Positions 1 through 8,910 of a stretch of 64,000 nucleotides of DNA are shown here, piece after piece. Position 1 is the stretch's first letter; every line of letters starts with the position of its first letter. The notes under the pieces were generated by a model. That model was given only the letters and a program-made list of their open reading frames with translations. It did not search any database and was not told the origin of the DNA. Made by a program: the position numbers and the translations under genes. Source of the DNA: JAHEGP01 sp963751595 (GTDB lineage: Bacteria; Pseudomonadota; Gammaproteobacteria; Pseudomonadales; JAHEGP01); the NCBI GenBank assembly GCA_963751595.1, contig CAVVVC010000001.1:1534855-1598854 (forward strand), given 5' to 3'.

Positions 1-436
1 AGTGAGCAACATAGCTCTTCAGGACCCCGGCCCTTGGGGAGCGGTCGCCCTTGCCATGCAGCACCATCACGGCACGGAGTTGGCATTCCATGCAGTCCTG
101 TAAAAACTCCCACAGATCGCTGCGAGCTTGTTCGACAGTACACCGGTGCAGGTCCAACGTAGCCTCAGGTTGGTAGCGACCGCGACGTAACTTGCCGAAT
201 ACCCCATGTTGCACCCCGGGACGAACGAAACTGATGATGTCGTGGGGGCCAAGCTGGGGCGCATATTCGGTAGAGAGAAAGTTGTTTGACATGGCGTTTT
301 CGGCGACCGCCGCGCGCCGCCGTTGTTCCAAACCTGCTGCTGCCGGTCTTGCCTGCGCGAGCACTACCCGACCCCGGGAATTCAACGGGGTCACGTCGCC
401 CATTTCATCTGCAAATTGCGTTTCTTTGTCTGCCAT
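1..436 (-). CDS. smrA: Smr-domain protein, SmrA/YdaL type (3' end cut by window edge)
   Basis: The left window edge truncates this gene; 145 codons are visible. The layout matches bacterial SmrA: DVTPL at residues 14-18, an Arg-rich linker, the pre-Smr block HGVFGKL at 77-83, then the Smr core with LDLHR at 94-98 and the loop signature HGKG at 127-130. Smr domains are MutS2-related nicking or RNA/DNA-binding domains; the physiological role of stand-alone SmrA is not settled. I chose the ATG at 436 because the N-terminus then reads MADKETQF, like other SmrA proteins. An in-frame ATG at 472 would add 12 Arg-rich residues, and neither start has a clear ribosome site. It is divergent from rnb across a 390-base gap. 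Confidence 0.85.
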   Translation of the reverse strand, partial: MADKETQFADEMGDVTPLNSRGRVVLAQARPAAAGLEQRRRAAVAENAMSNNFLSTEYAPQLGPHDIISFVRPGVQHGVFGKLRRGRYQPEATLDLHRCTVEQARSDLWEFLQDCMECQLRAVMVLHGKGDRSPRAGVLKSYVAH

Positions 437-826
437 GCGTCGTTCGCGTTTGTCGCGCCCCCACGAGCCCATTGCTGCCAGCTACCCTACGTATTTTCCT
501 CCCCGAAACTGGGCCAGGAAGCGCTTTGTCACCCTGCCCGGTTCCCGGAGCGCCCGTTTTCCCGAAGCTACCGAGGCCAGCGTCACGGGGGAAGCCGGTT
601 TTGCGTTGGCGGTGAACCTTGAGGAAAAACCGAATCTCGGTGGTAGTTTTTCCGAAGCATACCAAGATCCCGGTGTATCCTACAATGGAGAGTGTCGAAA
701 TTTTTTACACCGCGAAATCAGCTGGGCCGCCGCCGCAATTAGCACGGTATTCCCGCCCCATAAGCTTGGCTGCCCGCCGAAATCTGCTAAAATGCGGGTC
801 CCCGCCATCTCACCTAGCTATCCATC
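437..826. other. Intergenic region between divergent smrA and rnb
   Basis: This 390-base stretch has several overlapping open frames on both strands, but none shows a family motif, and the smrA and rnb frames account for both edges. It contains an inverted repeat (GGAAAAAC at 623-630, GTTTTTCC at 646-653) with a smaller nested CCGA/TCGG repeat (630-640), and a sigma-70-like promoter facing rnb. I see no RNA gene in it. Confidence 0.5.
766..793 (+). promoter_or_regulatory. Putative sigma-70 promoter of rnb
   Basis: TTGGCT (766-771) and TAAAAT (788-793) are separated by 16 bases, ending 33 bases before the rnb ATG. The -10 is good and the -35 moderate. The implied start site near 800 gives a leader of roughly 25 bases. 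Confidence 0.5.
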
Positions 827-2746
827 ATGTTAAACACCGATTCACTGGCACAATTGCAGCAGTTGAAAGCTGATATCCGGCAGGAACAGCGACGATATAA
901 AGGGCTGGTCACCTCTACCCAGGGCAGCTTTGGCTTCGTCCGGGCCGACGAAGGCCAGCAACACTTTCTGCCGCCGCAACAAATGCAGAAAGTATTTCCC
1001 GGCGACAGGATTGAATTCCAACTCAAGACCGATGACCAGGGTCGCGAATTTGCGGCGGTGGAAAAACTGCTGGAGTCCTCGCTGAAAGTGTTTTGCGGCA
1101 AATGCCTCCAGCACGGCAAGGCGTGGTTTGTCGATATGGATCTGCCCAGGCTGAACCGAAAGTTGTTTCTTCCACCGCAGCAACGCAAGGGCGTGAAGCC
1201 CGGCGACTGGCTGCAGTGCCAGGTCTCTCGTCATCCGGTCAAGGACGGCAGGGGGCAGGCGGCAGTGCGAAAAAACCTGGGACAGGATAGCGTCGCCGAT
1301 TTCCCCAGCCGCTATGCCAGCATCAACTTCCAGTTGTCCCAGGCAAGCCATTCGGTCGCAGAGGTCAGCAAGAATATCGTCCAGCAGCTCTCCCAACGTC
1401 CCGAGCAAACCGACCTGCCCCTGGTCAGCATCGACCCCCCCGGCGCCGGCGATATCGACGACGCATTGTGCGCCGAGAAGCGGGACGACGGCTGGGAGCT
1501 GACCGTAGCCATTGCCGACCCGGCCAGTGTGATTGACCTTGGCTCTAAAACCGGGATTGCAGCCATGCACCGGGGGGCAACCGCCTATCTGCCCCATCGG
1601 CAGTCGCCGATGTTGCCGCCCGAGTTATCACATGATGAGCTCTCTCTGCTGGGATCCCAACCGCGCCTTGCAGTGATCTGCCAGCTGAGCGTTGCAACCA
1701 GTGGTGAGGTTACCGACGCCCGGTTTTCCAGAGCGGCTATCCGCAGTCGCGCCCAGTTGAGCTACGCCGAGCTGGAACAGCACCTGCTACAGCAACGGTT
1801 TCCAGCGTCGATGGATGAAGCTACCCAGCAAAGCCTGCTCCACCTGGATCAGGCGACCCGGCGAATGCAACAATGGCGCCGGCAGCATCTTCTAATGGTC
1901 GACGATCGTCCCGAGTATCATATGCAGTTGGGCGAAGACGGGCGCATTGCGGGTTTTAGCTGTGCCGAAAAAGGGGCCGCCAACCGCCTGGTGGAAGAGT
2001 GTATGGTAGCGACCAACCTGGCCGCCGCACGGGAATTGCTTGACGCCGGCGGCTTGTTCAACGTACATGCCGGCTTTCGGACGGAAAAACTGAAAGACGC
2101 ATGCAGTATCTTGAAGGAGTCCGGCTTTACCGATCTGGAACAAGCCGAGGAACTGAATACTTTGGAGACCTACCGGCGCGCAATGGGCTGGCTTGGGGCC
2201 AGCGACGAGCACGCTCATCAGAAAAAAATTCTCAGCCGTTTTTTGCAACGCGCCGCGTTATCGGCAGAGCCCGGGCCTCACCTGGGCATGGGAGTCGAGG
2301 CCTATGCGAGCTTCACATCGCCCTTGCGTCGCTATGCCGATTTTTTCAATCACGTCCAACTGCAGCGCAAGCTGGACGGCGAGCAGCCTATTGCCCTGAA
2401 ACCTGAAGCCGTGCAGCAACTGGAAGCCTCGCTGCAGGCTCTGCGGTCGGCCGCTTACTGGGCCGAACAATGGCTGAAATGCGAGTATCTGGAACGTCAG
2501 CCAGCCAAACCCATGACAGGCCGGGTGGTGCAGGCAAACCCCTTTGGTCTGGTCGTGCGCCTGGACGAGAATGGTATCGAGGGTATTCTGGAGAAGCGTG
2601 CAATGCCCGGGAAACCCCGGTTCAACCCCGCCCAGCTACGTTTCAAGAATGAGGAGATCGACCTTGGGCTGGACGACGGGCTCAGCGTCGAAATCAGCAG
2701 TATCCAGCGTGACAAGCGACAGATACTGTTTAAACTGCCTGCGTAG
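827..2746 (+). CDS. rnb: Exoribonuclease II
   Basis: This is a 639-residue 3'-to-5' hydrolytic exoribonuclease of the RNase II/RNB family, which degrades unstructured mRNA in the cytoplasm. Two cold-shock-like RNA-binding segments occupy about residues 20-150 (GFVRADEGQQHFLPP is typical). The catalytic RNB domain follows, with the metal-binding aspartates in DPPGAGDIDDAL (D203, D209, D211, D212). A C-terminal S1 domain spans about 560-639. Length agrees with E. coli RNase II (644) rather than the longer RNase R, which supports rnb. The gene stands alone behind its own promoter; the next gene is on the other strand. Confidence 0.93.
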   Translation: MLNTDSLAQLQQLKADIRQEQRRYKGLVTSTQGSFGFVRADEGQQHFLPPQQMQKVFPGDRIEFQLKTDDQGREFAAVEKLLESSLKVFCGKCLQHGKAWFVDMDLPRLNRKLFLPPQQRKGVKPGDWLQCQVSRHPVKDGRGQAAVRKNLGQDSVADFPSRYASINFQLSQASHSVAEVSKNIVQQLSQRPEQTDLPLVSIDPPGAGDIDDALCAEKRDDGWELTVAIADPASVIDLGSKTGIAAMHRGATAYLPHRQSPMLPPELSHDELSLLGSQPRLAVICQLSVATSGEVTDARFSRAAIRSRAQLSYAELEQHLLQQRFPASMDEATQQSLLHLDQATRRMQQWRRQHLLMVDDRPEYHMQLGEDGRIAGFSCAEKGAANRLVEECMVATNLAAARELLDAGGLFNVHAGFRTEKLKDACSILKESGFTDLEQAEELNTLETYRRAMGWLGASDEHAHQKKILSRFLQRAALSAEPGPHLGMGVEAYASFTSPLRRYADFFNHVQLQRKLDGEQPIALKPEAVQQLEASLQALRSAAYWAEQWLKCEYLERQPAKPMTGRVVQANPFGLVVRLDENGIEGILEKRAMPGKPRFNPAQLRFKNEEIDLGLDDGLSVEISSIQRDKRQILFKLPA

Positions 2747-2944
2747 CAGTCGTCTGAATAATCCGCAGCGGGTCGGCACTCTGTGAGCCGAAGCGGCGGC
2801 AGATAACCCGCGACGGTTGGCAAAGTGCTATCGCGAGGACGGAATCGTCGAAGGGGCAAGCCTCGGGGCCCGTGCTTACCCGGCCAGAGTGGCTCGACGC
2901 CGACCCGCGCGGGTTGCGAAGCTAACGCTCCAAGGGCCGCGGGG

Positions 2945-3412
2945 CTACCCGCTTGCGGCGCGCATGCTCCGTAGCTGCAGCACTTTTGCCTTGCGCTGCA
3001 AGCGCTTTAAATGCAGTCGCATATCCATTCTGCAATGGGCACATTGGGGGGCGAGTGGCTGGCAATGTGCACACCGGGGACAAACGATATCACCCAGAGC
3101 GTCCCCATCCGGCTTGGTGACGGGCGCAGCTGCGCGGAGTTGACTCGATTCTCCGCCATCGATGGAGGGCGCCGTGCTGTCGGCATCGGGCTGCAAGAGG
3201 ATTTCTGCCCCCAACTGTTCCAACAGCGCCTGATACCGGATTGCCTCAGCTTGCCCCAGACCCCGTTTTAGGGTGATCAGTCGGCCGGAAAACAACTGCT
3301 CAAGACCGTTGGCATCCAGTTTTAACGCCTGACCGAGCTTGTGCCGCACAGTGTCGGCGGCGTGACCCTCGAGGGCTTTACCTCTGAACAATAATTTGAA
3401 GCGATTCGGCAC
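2945..3412 (-). CDS. Hypothetical protein with C-terminal zinc-ribbon-like cysteines
   Basis: The 155-residue product has no family I can name with certainty. The N-terminal ~75 residues (FKLLFRGKALEGH... and LITLKRGLGQAEAIRYQALL) resemble a small alpha/beta module seen at the N-terminus of some pseudomonad membrane or zinc-ribbon proteins, in which a Lys-Arg-Gly step precedes an amphipathic helix. The C-terminal third carries four cysteines as CPRCAHC...CAHC, a plausible zinc knuckle, followed by a very basic tail. There is no signal peptide or membrane segment, so a cytosolic protein is likely. It is convergent with rnb and isolated. Confidence 0.55.
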   Translation of the reverse strand: MPNRFKLLFRGKALEGHAADTVRHKLGQALKLDANGLEQLFSGRLITLKRGLGQAEAIRYQALLEQLGAEILLQPDADSTAPSIDGGESSQLRAAAPVTKPDGDALGDIVCPRCAHCQPLAPQCAHCRMDMRLHLKRLQRKAKVLQLRSMRAASG

Positions 3413-3647
3413 CTTGGAAATCCTGCCCTGTAGAACACGGCGCCGGGATTTACCCGGCTATCGATTAGAGGCGCGGATCAATGCGCCCTGGCAGAAAGTT
3501 TAGGCCAGATTGTTTCCCTGGACCGGGTGGAGTCGGCGAAACACCAACCAGTGCGCATACCTGGCTCCAAGGCTTGCCCCTGTTTTATTCGACCACCGGG
3601 TCGAGATGGAGTCCGGGCTGCCGATTGCAAAGGAATAGAGTGGCCAG

Positions 3648-4118
3648 CTAACGCTGGCGCCTGATCCTGTCAAAGGCCCGCTGCTTTTCTTCCAACGCAG
3701 CCTCGGCCCTTTCGAGGCGCTCTATCCAGGCCGCGTTGGGTCGCGCTCCGCCGGTCGCCGATCCCACCATATCACCCTCCTGCACTTCCTGGGCTTGCTG
3801 CAAATCGCGCTCCGCCTGCTCCAGCTCGGCCTTGGCCTGAGCATAGCGCTGTTGCCAATCCTGCTGTTGGGCGCGGCGTTGGTTTTCCTGCTGGCGATCT
3901 GCCGCTTCCTGTTCGCGCATCTGTTGCTCGATACTCTCGCTCGGCATCACGTTAAGGTTTTCGTCACCCACTTCGATTTCCTGCGTTTGCCGGGCACTCG
4001 CTGGCGGGGAATCACTGTAGGTGACATTACCTTGCTCATCGACGCTCTTGTAAAGCGTGGTGGCAGCACTGCCAAAACTGATGGAACCGGCGATAAGCAC
4101 GGGCAATAGAGATTTCAT
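3648..4118 (-). CDS. DUF4124-domain periplasmic coiled-coil protein
   Basis: The product has 156 residues. Residues 1-19 form a signal peptide with an Ala-rich cleavage region. Residues 21-45 (LYKSVDEQGNVTYSDSPP) are the DUF4124 signature, common in exported gammaproteobacterial proteins of unknown role. From about 60 onward the protein is Gln/Glu/Ala-rich and predicted coiled coil, in two blocks (about 62-112 and 128-156) separated by a Gly-rich hinge. It is divergently oriented to the metallopeptidase gene. Function is unknown; a periplasmic structural or binding role is inference only. Confidence 0.8.
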   Translation of the reverse strand: MKSLLPVLIAGSISFGSAATTLYKSVDEQGNVTYSDSPPASARQTQEIEVGDENLNVMPSESIEQQMREQEAADRQQENQRRAQQQDWQQRYAQAKAELEQAERDLQQAQEVQEGDMVGSATGGARPNAAWIERLERAEAALEEKQRAFDRIRRQR

Positions 4119-4323
4119 CGGCGCTAGCTCCGTTGACGATTTATTTGATTATAAGCCGAAACTTGGCTCAGGTAAGGAGCACTGCAACACAGATCCGTAC
4201 GGCGCCGGTTTCAAGCCACGAATCCAAGCCCCCAACGATCATCACCGTGGCCCATGCCGGCAAAAAGGGCGGCCCATGTAAACCTTGACATCTACCCGGC
4301 GCCCTATCGCCACTGAAAACTAT

Positions 4324-4351
4324 TTGATCCAGCCTCGCCAAACGATATACA
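4324..4351 (+). promoter_or_regulatory. Putative sigma-70 promoter of the ypfJ-like gene
   Basis: TTGATC (4324-4329) and TATACA (4346-4351) are 16 bases apart, 31 bases upstream of the ATG at 4383. A strong purine run (GGGGGGA) just before that ATG serves as ribosome site. Confidence 0.5.
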
Positions 4352-4382
4352 TTAACCGCATAGCGAACTGGGGGGAACCACA

Positions 4383-5237
4383 ATGCGTTGGCAAGGTGGA
4401 AGACGCAGCAGGAATATCGAAGACCGTCGCGGCCGCAGCGGCGGTGTCAGGCGAACAGCCAGCGGCGGCGGTCTGGGGCTATTGGTTCTGGTTTTAATTG
4501 GCATGGTCTTTGGCTTCAACCCACTCGCTCTGTTTCAGGGCGGTGGCCCAGCCGCGCCCAGCATGAGCGGACAACCCGCACCGCGCCCCCCCGGGGAAGA
4601 GCAACTGGCCGATTTCGTTTCCGTAGTCCTGGCCGACACGGAGGACACCTGGGGCCAGTTGTTCCAGTCTGCCGGCAAGCGCTACCCGCCGCCGACACTG
4701 GTACTGTTCAGTGGAGTAACCCAGTCGGCCTGTGGCAATGCGCAGGCCTCGACAGGGCCCTTTTACTGTCCCGCCGACCAGAAGCTGTACATCGATCTGC
4801 AGTTCTACCAGGAGATGAAAACCCGCTATGGCGCACCGGGCGATTTTGCCCAGGCCTACGTCATTGCCCATGAAGTAGGCCACCATGTGCAAACCATTCT
4901 CGGCATCTCGCAACAAGTGGTCCAGGCCCAGCGCCGGGTCAGCAAGACGGATGCCAACCAGATGCAGGTGCGCATGGAATTGCAGGCCGACTGTTATGCC
5001 GGCATCTGGGCCCACCATGCAAACCGGGCCCGCCATATCCTGGAACAAGGCGACGTCGCAGAAGCACTTAACGCGGCAGCCGCCATCGGAGACGACCGCA
5101 TGCAGCAGCGGAGCCGAGGTTACGTGGTGCCCGAGTCTTTTACCCACGGCAGCTCCCAACAGCGGGTGACGTGGTTCAAGCGGGGTTTGCAGACTGGGTC
5201 CATGCAACAGTGCGACACGTTCAATGCGCGCCTTTGA
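4383..5237 (+). CDS. ypfJ: Membrane-anchored neutral zinc metallopeptidase, YpfJ family
   Basis: This 284-residue protein belongs to the putative neutral zinc metallopeptidase family (PF04228, YpfJ-like). Residues 1-28 are Arg/Gly-rich and cytoplasmic, 30-46 form one membrane segment, and a Pro-rich linker (about 53-72) leads to the extracytoplasmic catalytic domain. HEVGH at 163-167 is the HEXXH zinc site, followed by the conserved downstream block MELQADCYAGIWA (about 198-210), whose Glu/Asp is likely the third ligand. Family length and architecture are normal. Its substrate is unknown. The start is supported by the adjacent GGGGGGA ribosome site. Confidence 0.9.
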   Translation: MRWQGGRRSRNIEDRRGRSGGVRRTASGGGLGLLVLVLIGMVFGFNPLALFQGGGPAAPSMSGQPAPRPPGEEQLADFVSVVLADTEDTWGQLFQSAGKRYPPPTLVLFSGVTQSACGNAQASTGPFYCPADQKLYIDLQFYQEMKTRYGAPGDFAQAYVIAHEVGHHVQTILGISQQVVQAQRRVSKTDANQMQVRMELQADCYAGIWAHHANRARHILEQGDVAEALNAAAAIGDDRMQQRSRGYVVPESFTHGSSQQRVTWFKRGLQTGSMQQCDTFNARL

Positions 5238-5300
5238 TCCCATTCAGCGCTATTCCCCTTGAGCCGGATGCCCGCCCCGGCCCGGCTTTGAAGCCCTACC

Positions 5301-6785
5301 ATGGATAACAGGCCCGACAACTTAACACCAGCAGCCGCCCCTGCCGAAAGCCAGGCGGTGGAACGGTTTTCGGCGCAGCAACTGCGGGCAGTGAAACTCC
5401 GGCCCTGCGTTCCCTTCTCGCTGGAATTCGCGCTGATGAACAGTCCCACCGAGCGCTGGCAGTGCGTTGCCGTGCTGCGGCACTTACCGGGCAAGCGGTT
5501 GGTGTTGCAGTTGCAGCGCGATAGCCTGACAGTCCTTTGCAAACTTTTTTTCGAGGGCCGCGACTATCATCGCGAGCTGCGAGGCTACGGCTATCTGGAA
5601 AGGGCCGGGATCACAACCCCCGGGGTGCGGCGACACGGTGTCCTTGCCGAGGGCGGCAGCATTATCGAGTACCAGTTTATTGCCGGGAGAAACCTGGAGC
5701 AGCACAATACGGAACTACCCCTGACCCCCGATTCCCCGATACTCCATGGGGTGGTGGAAACACTTGCCGACATGCACCAACATGGACTGCGCCAGACCGA
5801 TATTCACCTGGGCAATTTTCTTTTCTACCGGGATGCGATTTACGTTGTCGATACGGCGGCCATTCGCCGCAGTAGAGCACCACTCAGGGCGCGGCCAGCG
5901 GTCACCAACTTCGCTGACCTCCTGGGCCAGTTCAAACCCGGCCAGATGGACACGCTGCAGCCCCTGATCCGCTGTTACGAGAAACATAGCCCAGGGGTTA
6001 GCCTGGCGCCTGAAGCCGTCAGCAGCGCAGTTTCAAAAAAACGGGCTGCCCGCTGGCGTCACTACCGGCGCAAGCTCACTCGCGTCTGCACCGAATTCAA
6101 TTGTCAGCAAACACCCAGGCGCTTCAGCGTCTGGCGACGCGACCTTGAAACCCCATCGCTCGACCGTGTGCTACACGACCTCGACCGCACCATGGAACAG
6201 GGAAGCTATCTCAAGCAGGGCAATACTGCCACCGTCGCCGAGGTGGAAATCGATGGCCAGGCACGGGTGATCAAGCGCTACAACATCAAGAATTGGCGTC
6301 ACTTTCTCAGCCGATGCTGGCGTCGCAGCCGGGGCTGGCGGTCCTGGCACAACGCCCACTACCTGCTGTTCAACGGCTTGCGGACGCCACAGCCCGTTGC
6401 CCTGGTGGAAGAGCGCTTCGGGCCGCTCCGCGGTCGCGCATTTTTTCTCTGCGATTACGTTGCCGGTGACTCCCTCAAGCCTGTCTTGCAGACGGCCCCT
6501 CCTGAATTACGGCAGCAACTGGTGTCGGCCTTTGCCGAGATCGTCAGTCGCTTGTACCGCGCCGGCATCAGCCATGGCGATATGAAAGCGGATAACTTTA
6601 TTGTCGGTAGCGCAGGGATCACGATAATCGACCTCGATCCGATGCAGCACCATCGCAGCAGGCCTTCGCTGGAGGCAGCGCTGAGGAAGGACATGTGCCG
6701 TTTCCTGGAGAACTTCACCGGCCCCGAGGGCGAAATTATCCGCCAACAACTGCTCGAGCAGATCCCCACTTCGATTAGGCCCTGA
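5301..6785 (+). CDS. Tandem LPS/Kdo-kinase-like protein (two kinase folds in one chain)
   Basis: The product has 494 residues with two successive protein-kinase-like cores of the lipopolysaccharide kinase (WaaP/KdkA/InaA) superfamily. Core 1 has a probable ATP lysine K81, a catalytic loop TDIHLGN (D167, N172) and a metal-binding VVD (D184). Core 2 has K325, the loop SHGDMKADN (D427, N432) and IIDLD (D444). Each core therefore keeps the key Lys/Asp/Asn/Asp set, so both may be active. A basic linker (about 246-262) joins them. No signal or membrane segment is visible, so action at the cytoplasmic face of the inner membrane is likely. A glycosyltransferase starts 3 bases after the stop, which supports a role in core-oligosaccharide modification. 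The acceptor is not predictable. Confidence 0.8.
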   Translation: MDNRPDNLTPAAAPAESQAVERFSAQQLRAVKLRPCVPFSLEFALMNSPTERWQCVAVLRHLPGKRLVLQLQRDSLTVLCKLFFEGRDYHRELRGYGYLERAGITTPGVRRHGVLAEGGSIIEYQFIAGRNLEQHNTELPLTPDSPILHGVVETLADMHQHGLRQTDIHLGNFLFYRDAIYVVDTAAIRRSRAPLRARPAVTNFADLLGQFKPGQMDTLQPLIRCYEKHSPGVSLAPEAVSSAVSKKRAARWRHYRRKLTRVCTEFNCQQTPRRFSVWRRDLETPSLDRVLHDLDRTMEQGSYLKQGNTATVAEVEIDGQARVIKRYNIKNWRHFLSRCWRRSRGWRSWHNAHYLLFNGLRTPQPVALVEERFGPLRGRAFFLCDYVAGDSLKPVLQTAPPELRQQLVSAFAEIVSRLYRAGISHGDMKADNFIVGSAGITIIDLDPMQHHRSRPSLEAALRKDMCRFLENFTGPEGEIIRQQLLEQIPTSIRP

Positions 6786-6788
6786 GTC

Positions 6789-7751
6789 ATGCGCGTGTTA
6801 CTATTGGTACAAGAAAAACAACGTATCATCCTCGACCGCTTCTACGACTCCATTGTGCGTCACAGCGATGACTGCGAGCTTTGCCACCTCAGCTCGGCGC
6901 AACAGGCGGATCTGCGCCGGTATTTTGCGGGCGTGGACACCAACAACTACGACCGGATCATCCTGTTCCTGCGCTTCAAAAAGGAAATTCGCCAGCGCCG
7001 CTTTATCCGAACCCTGCCAAATCTGGTAATCCTTGAGCATGACGCCTATCAAAACTACGCCCGGGGTAAGTACCAGGGTGAATTCTCCAGGCATTACCGT
7101 GCCCTACCCTGGGCCCGAATCATCTGCTCCGGGTATGTGCTGGCAGCACGGCTGCGTGACGAGGGCTTCGATGCCGTTTATGTCGGCAAGGGCTACGACC
7201 AGCAACTGCTGGGCAACCTGAAGCAACCCAGGGATATCGAGCTGGGCTTCCTGGGCTCGTTAGAGACCAAGATCTATGCCGGTCGCAAGGCCTTGCTGGA
7301 ACAAATGGCGGAGCGGGAAAACCTGCTGATCAAACGCACGGAATCGGGCCAGGAGTATGCCGAAACGCTGAACCGCATCCGCTTTTTCGTCAGTGCCGAT
7401 GTGGGTATGGGCGAATACATGATCAAGAATTTCGAGGCCATGGCATGCGGTTGCGTGGTCCTCGCCTGGAACCAGGGCGCAGCGGAGAACGCTGGCCTCG
7501 GGCTGCGCGACATGGAAAATATAGTGCTCTACGAGAGCCTTGAGGAGTTACAGCAAAAGCTCGGACGATTGCGCGCCAATCCTGAACTTGCCGACAAAAT
7601 TGCCGCTGCCGGGCAGGCGCTGGCTGAACAGCACTACAGCTGGGAAAAACTGGGCGCCAGGGTAGTCGAGGTGCTGCAACCGCCACTGCGGCAAAAAATC
7701 ACTCGTTCCCGTCTGGGAATCAAGCAACTCAGCTGGGCACCCCCGAATTAA
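6789..7751 (+). CDS. Glycosyltransferase (GT-B type), probably LPS core or cell surface
   Basis: The 320-residue protein has GT-B character: an N-terminal Rossmann-like half (MRVLLLVQEKQR..., YDRIILFLRF) and a C-terminal half with GEYMIKNFEAMACGCVVLAWN, the usual acidic motif plus Gly-Cys-Gly loop of GT4-like donor-binding domains, followed by helices closing with HYSWEKLGARVVEVL. It is most likely co-transcribed with the tandem kinase (3-base gap). Homologous pairs occur near LPS genes in pseudomonads. Donor and acceptor sugars are unknown. The basic C-terminus may contact membrane. Confidence 0.8.
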   Translation: MRVLLLVQEKQRIILDRFYDSIVRHSDDCELCHLSSAQQADLRRYFAGVDTNNYDRIILFLRFKKEIRQRRFIRTLPNLVILEHDAYQNYARGKYQGEFSRHYRALPWARIICSGYVLAARLRDEGFDAVYVGKGYDQQLLGNLKQPRDIELGFLGSLETKIYAGRKALLEQMAERENLLIKRTESGQEYAETLNRIRFFVSADVGMGEYMIKNFEAMACGCVVLAWNQGAAENAGLGLRDMENIVLYESLEELQQKLGRLRANPELADKIAAAGQALAEQHYSWEKLGARVVEVLQPPLRQKITRSRLGIKQLSWAPPN

Positions 7752-7755
7752 ACCC

Positions 7756-8910
7756 ATGATGACGCCATCGATCAGCAGCAAGCTGCCCAGGGTCGGCACC
7801 ACGATTTTCACCCAAATGTCGCTACTGGCGCAGACCCACAACGCTATCAACCTGTCCCAGGGGTTCCCGGACTTCAATCCCCCCCGGGGGCTGATAGACA
7901 GCCTCAGCTATCACCTCAACGCGGGCCACAATCAGTACGCCCCCATGAGCGGGCTCGCGGCCCTGCGTCAGCAGCTGGCCGTCAAGGTCGAGCGCTTTTA
8001 CCAGCGCCCGGTTGACGAGGTCGAGGAAATCACCGTGGTTCCCGGCGCCACAGCCGGCCTCTTTACCGCCATTCACGCGGTGGTCAAACCCGGCGACGAG
8101 GTCATCGTATACGATCCCAGCTATGACAGCTATGAACCGGCGGTCACTCTGGCCGGCGGACGCTGTATCCACCTGCCCCTGCAAGCGCCAGACTATACCA
8201 TCGACTGGCAAAGAACCGCGGATGCCATTACCAGCCGGACCCGCCTGATCATCATCAATTCGCCCCACAATCCCACGGGCACCGTGCTGAGCCACGATGA
8301 CCTGACCACTTTGCAGTCGCTATTGCGGGACACCGAAGTACTGGTGCTGGCGGATGAGGTCTACGAGCACCTGGTCTTCGACGGGCGCCGACATGCCAGC
8401 GTGTTGCAGTTCGACGAATTGTTTGCCCGCAGCTTTGCCGTCTTCTCTTTCGGCAAAACCTATCATGCGACCGGCTGGAAGACCGGCTACTGCGTGGCGC
8501 CGGCGCCGCTGATGAGGGAGTTTCGCAAGGTTCACCAGTATCTTGCGTTTGTCGCGGTCACACCCATTCAATGCGCCCTCGCCGACTTCATGGCAACGGA
8601 CCCGGATTACCTGTCAGCGCTGGCCGGATTCTATCAGCAAAAACGGGATGTTTTCTGCGCCGGCCTGGCAACTAGCCGGTTCAGGTTTACACCTGCCCAG
8701 GGTACCTATTTTCAGCTTGCTGACTACGGCCTGATCAGTGATCGCGATGAGCGCGACTTTTGCCACTACCTCACCACCGAAGTGGGAGTTGCCGCGATCC
8801 CCCTGGAGCCCTTCTACCAGCAACCGACCGGAGGATCCCAGCTGCGCTTCTGCTTTGCCAAGAGTAACGACACCCTGGAGCAGGCACTGGAAAGACTATG
8901 CAAACTTTAA
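7756..8910 (+). CDS. ybdL: PLP-dependent methionine aminotransferase (YbdL type)
   Basis: This is a 384-residue fold-type I (class I/II) aminotransferase. N172-P173 in NSPHNPTG, D200 and Y203 in LADEVYEHL, the Schiff-base lysine K234 in SFGKTYHATGWKTGY and the C-terminal Arg in LRFCFAKS are all present. QGFPDFNPP near residue 35 is typical of the kynurenine/methionine aminotransferase group. Enzymes of this group transaminate 2-oxo-4-methylthiobutanoate, often with glutamine, to give methionine. It overlaps by 13 bases the omega-amidase gene that removes the 2-oxoglutaramate formed, so the pair reads as the last steps of methionine salvage. Two adjacent ATGs (7756, 7759) are possible starts. 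Confidence 0.92.
   Translation: MMTPSISSKLPRVGTTIFTQMSLLAQTHNAINLSQGFPDFNPPRGLIDSLSYHLNAGHNQYAPMSGLAALRQQLAVKVERFYQRPVDEVEEITVVPGATAGLFTAIHAVVKPGDEVIVYDPSYDSYEPAVTLAGGRCIHLPLQAPDYTIDWQRTADAITSRTRLIIINSPHNPTGTVLSHDDLTTLQSLLRDTEVLVLADEVYEHLVFDGRRHASVLQFDELFARSFAVFSFGKTYHATGWKTGYCVAPAPLMREFRKVHQYLAFVAVTPIQCALADFMATDPDYLSALAGFYQQKRDVFCAGLATSRFRFTPAQGTYFQLADYGLISDRDERDFCHYLTTEVGVAAIPLEPFYQQPTGGSQLRFCFAKSNDTLEQALERLCKL

Noticed and set aside
192..833. 213-codon + strand frame upstream of rnb
   Set aside because: It overlaps smrA on the other strand and has low-complexity Arg/Ser/Pro composition without motifs.
2903..2914. 12-bp palindrome ACCCGCGCGGGT downstream of rnb
   Set aside because: Short GC-only palindromes are expected by chance here, and no second copy, T-run or flanking duplication was seen.
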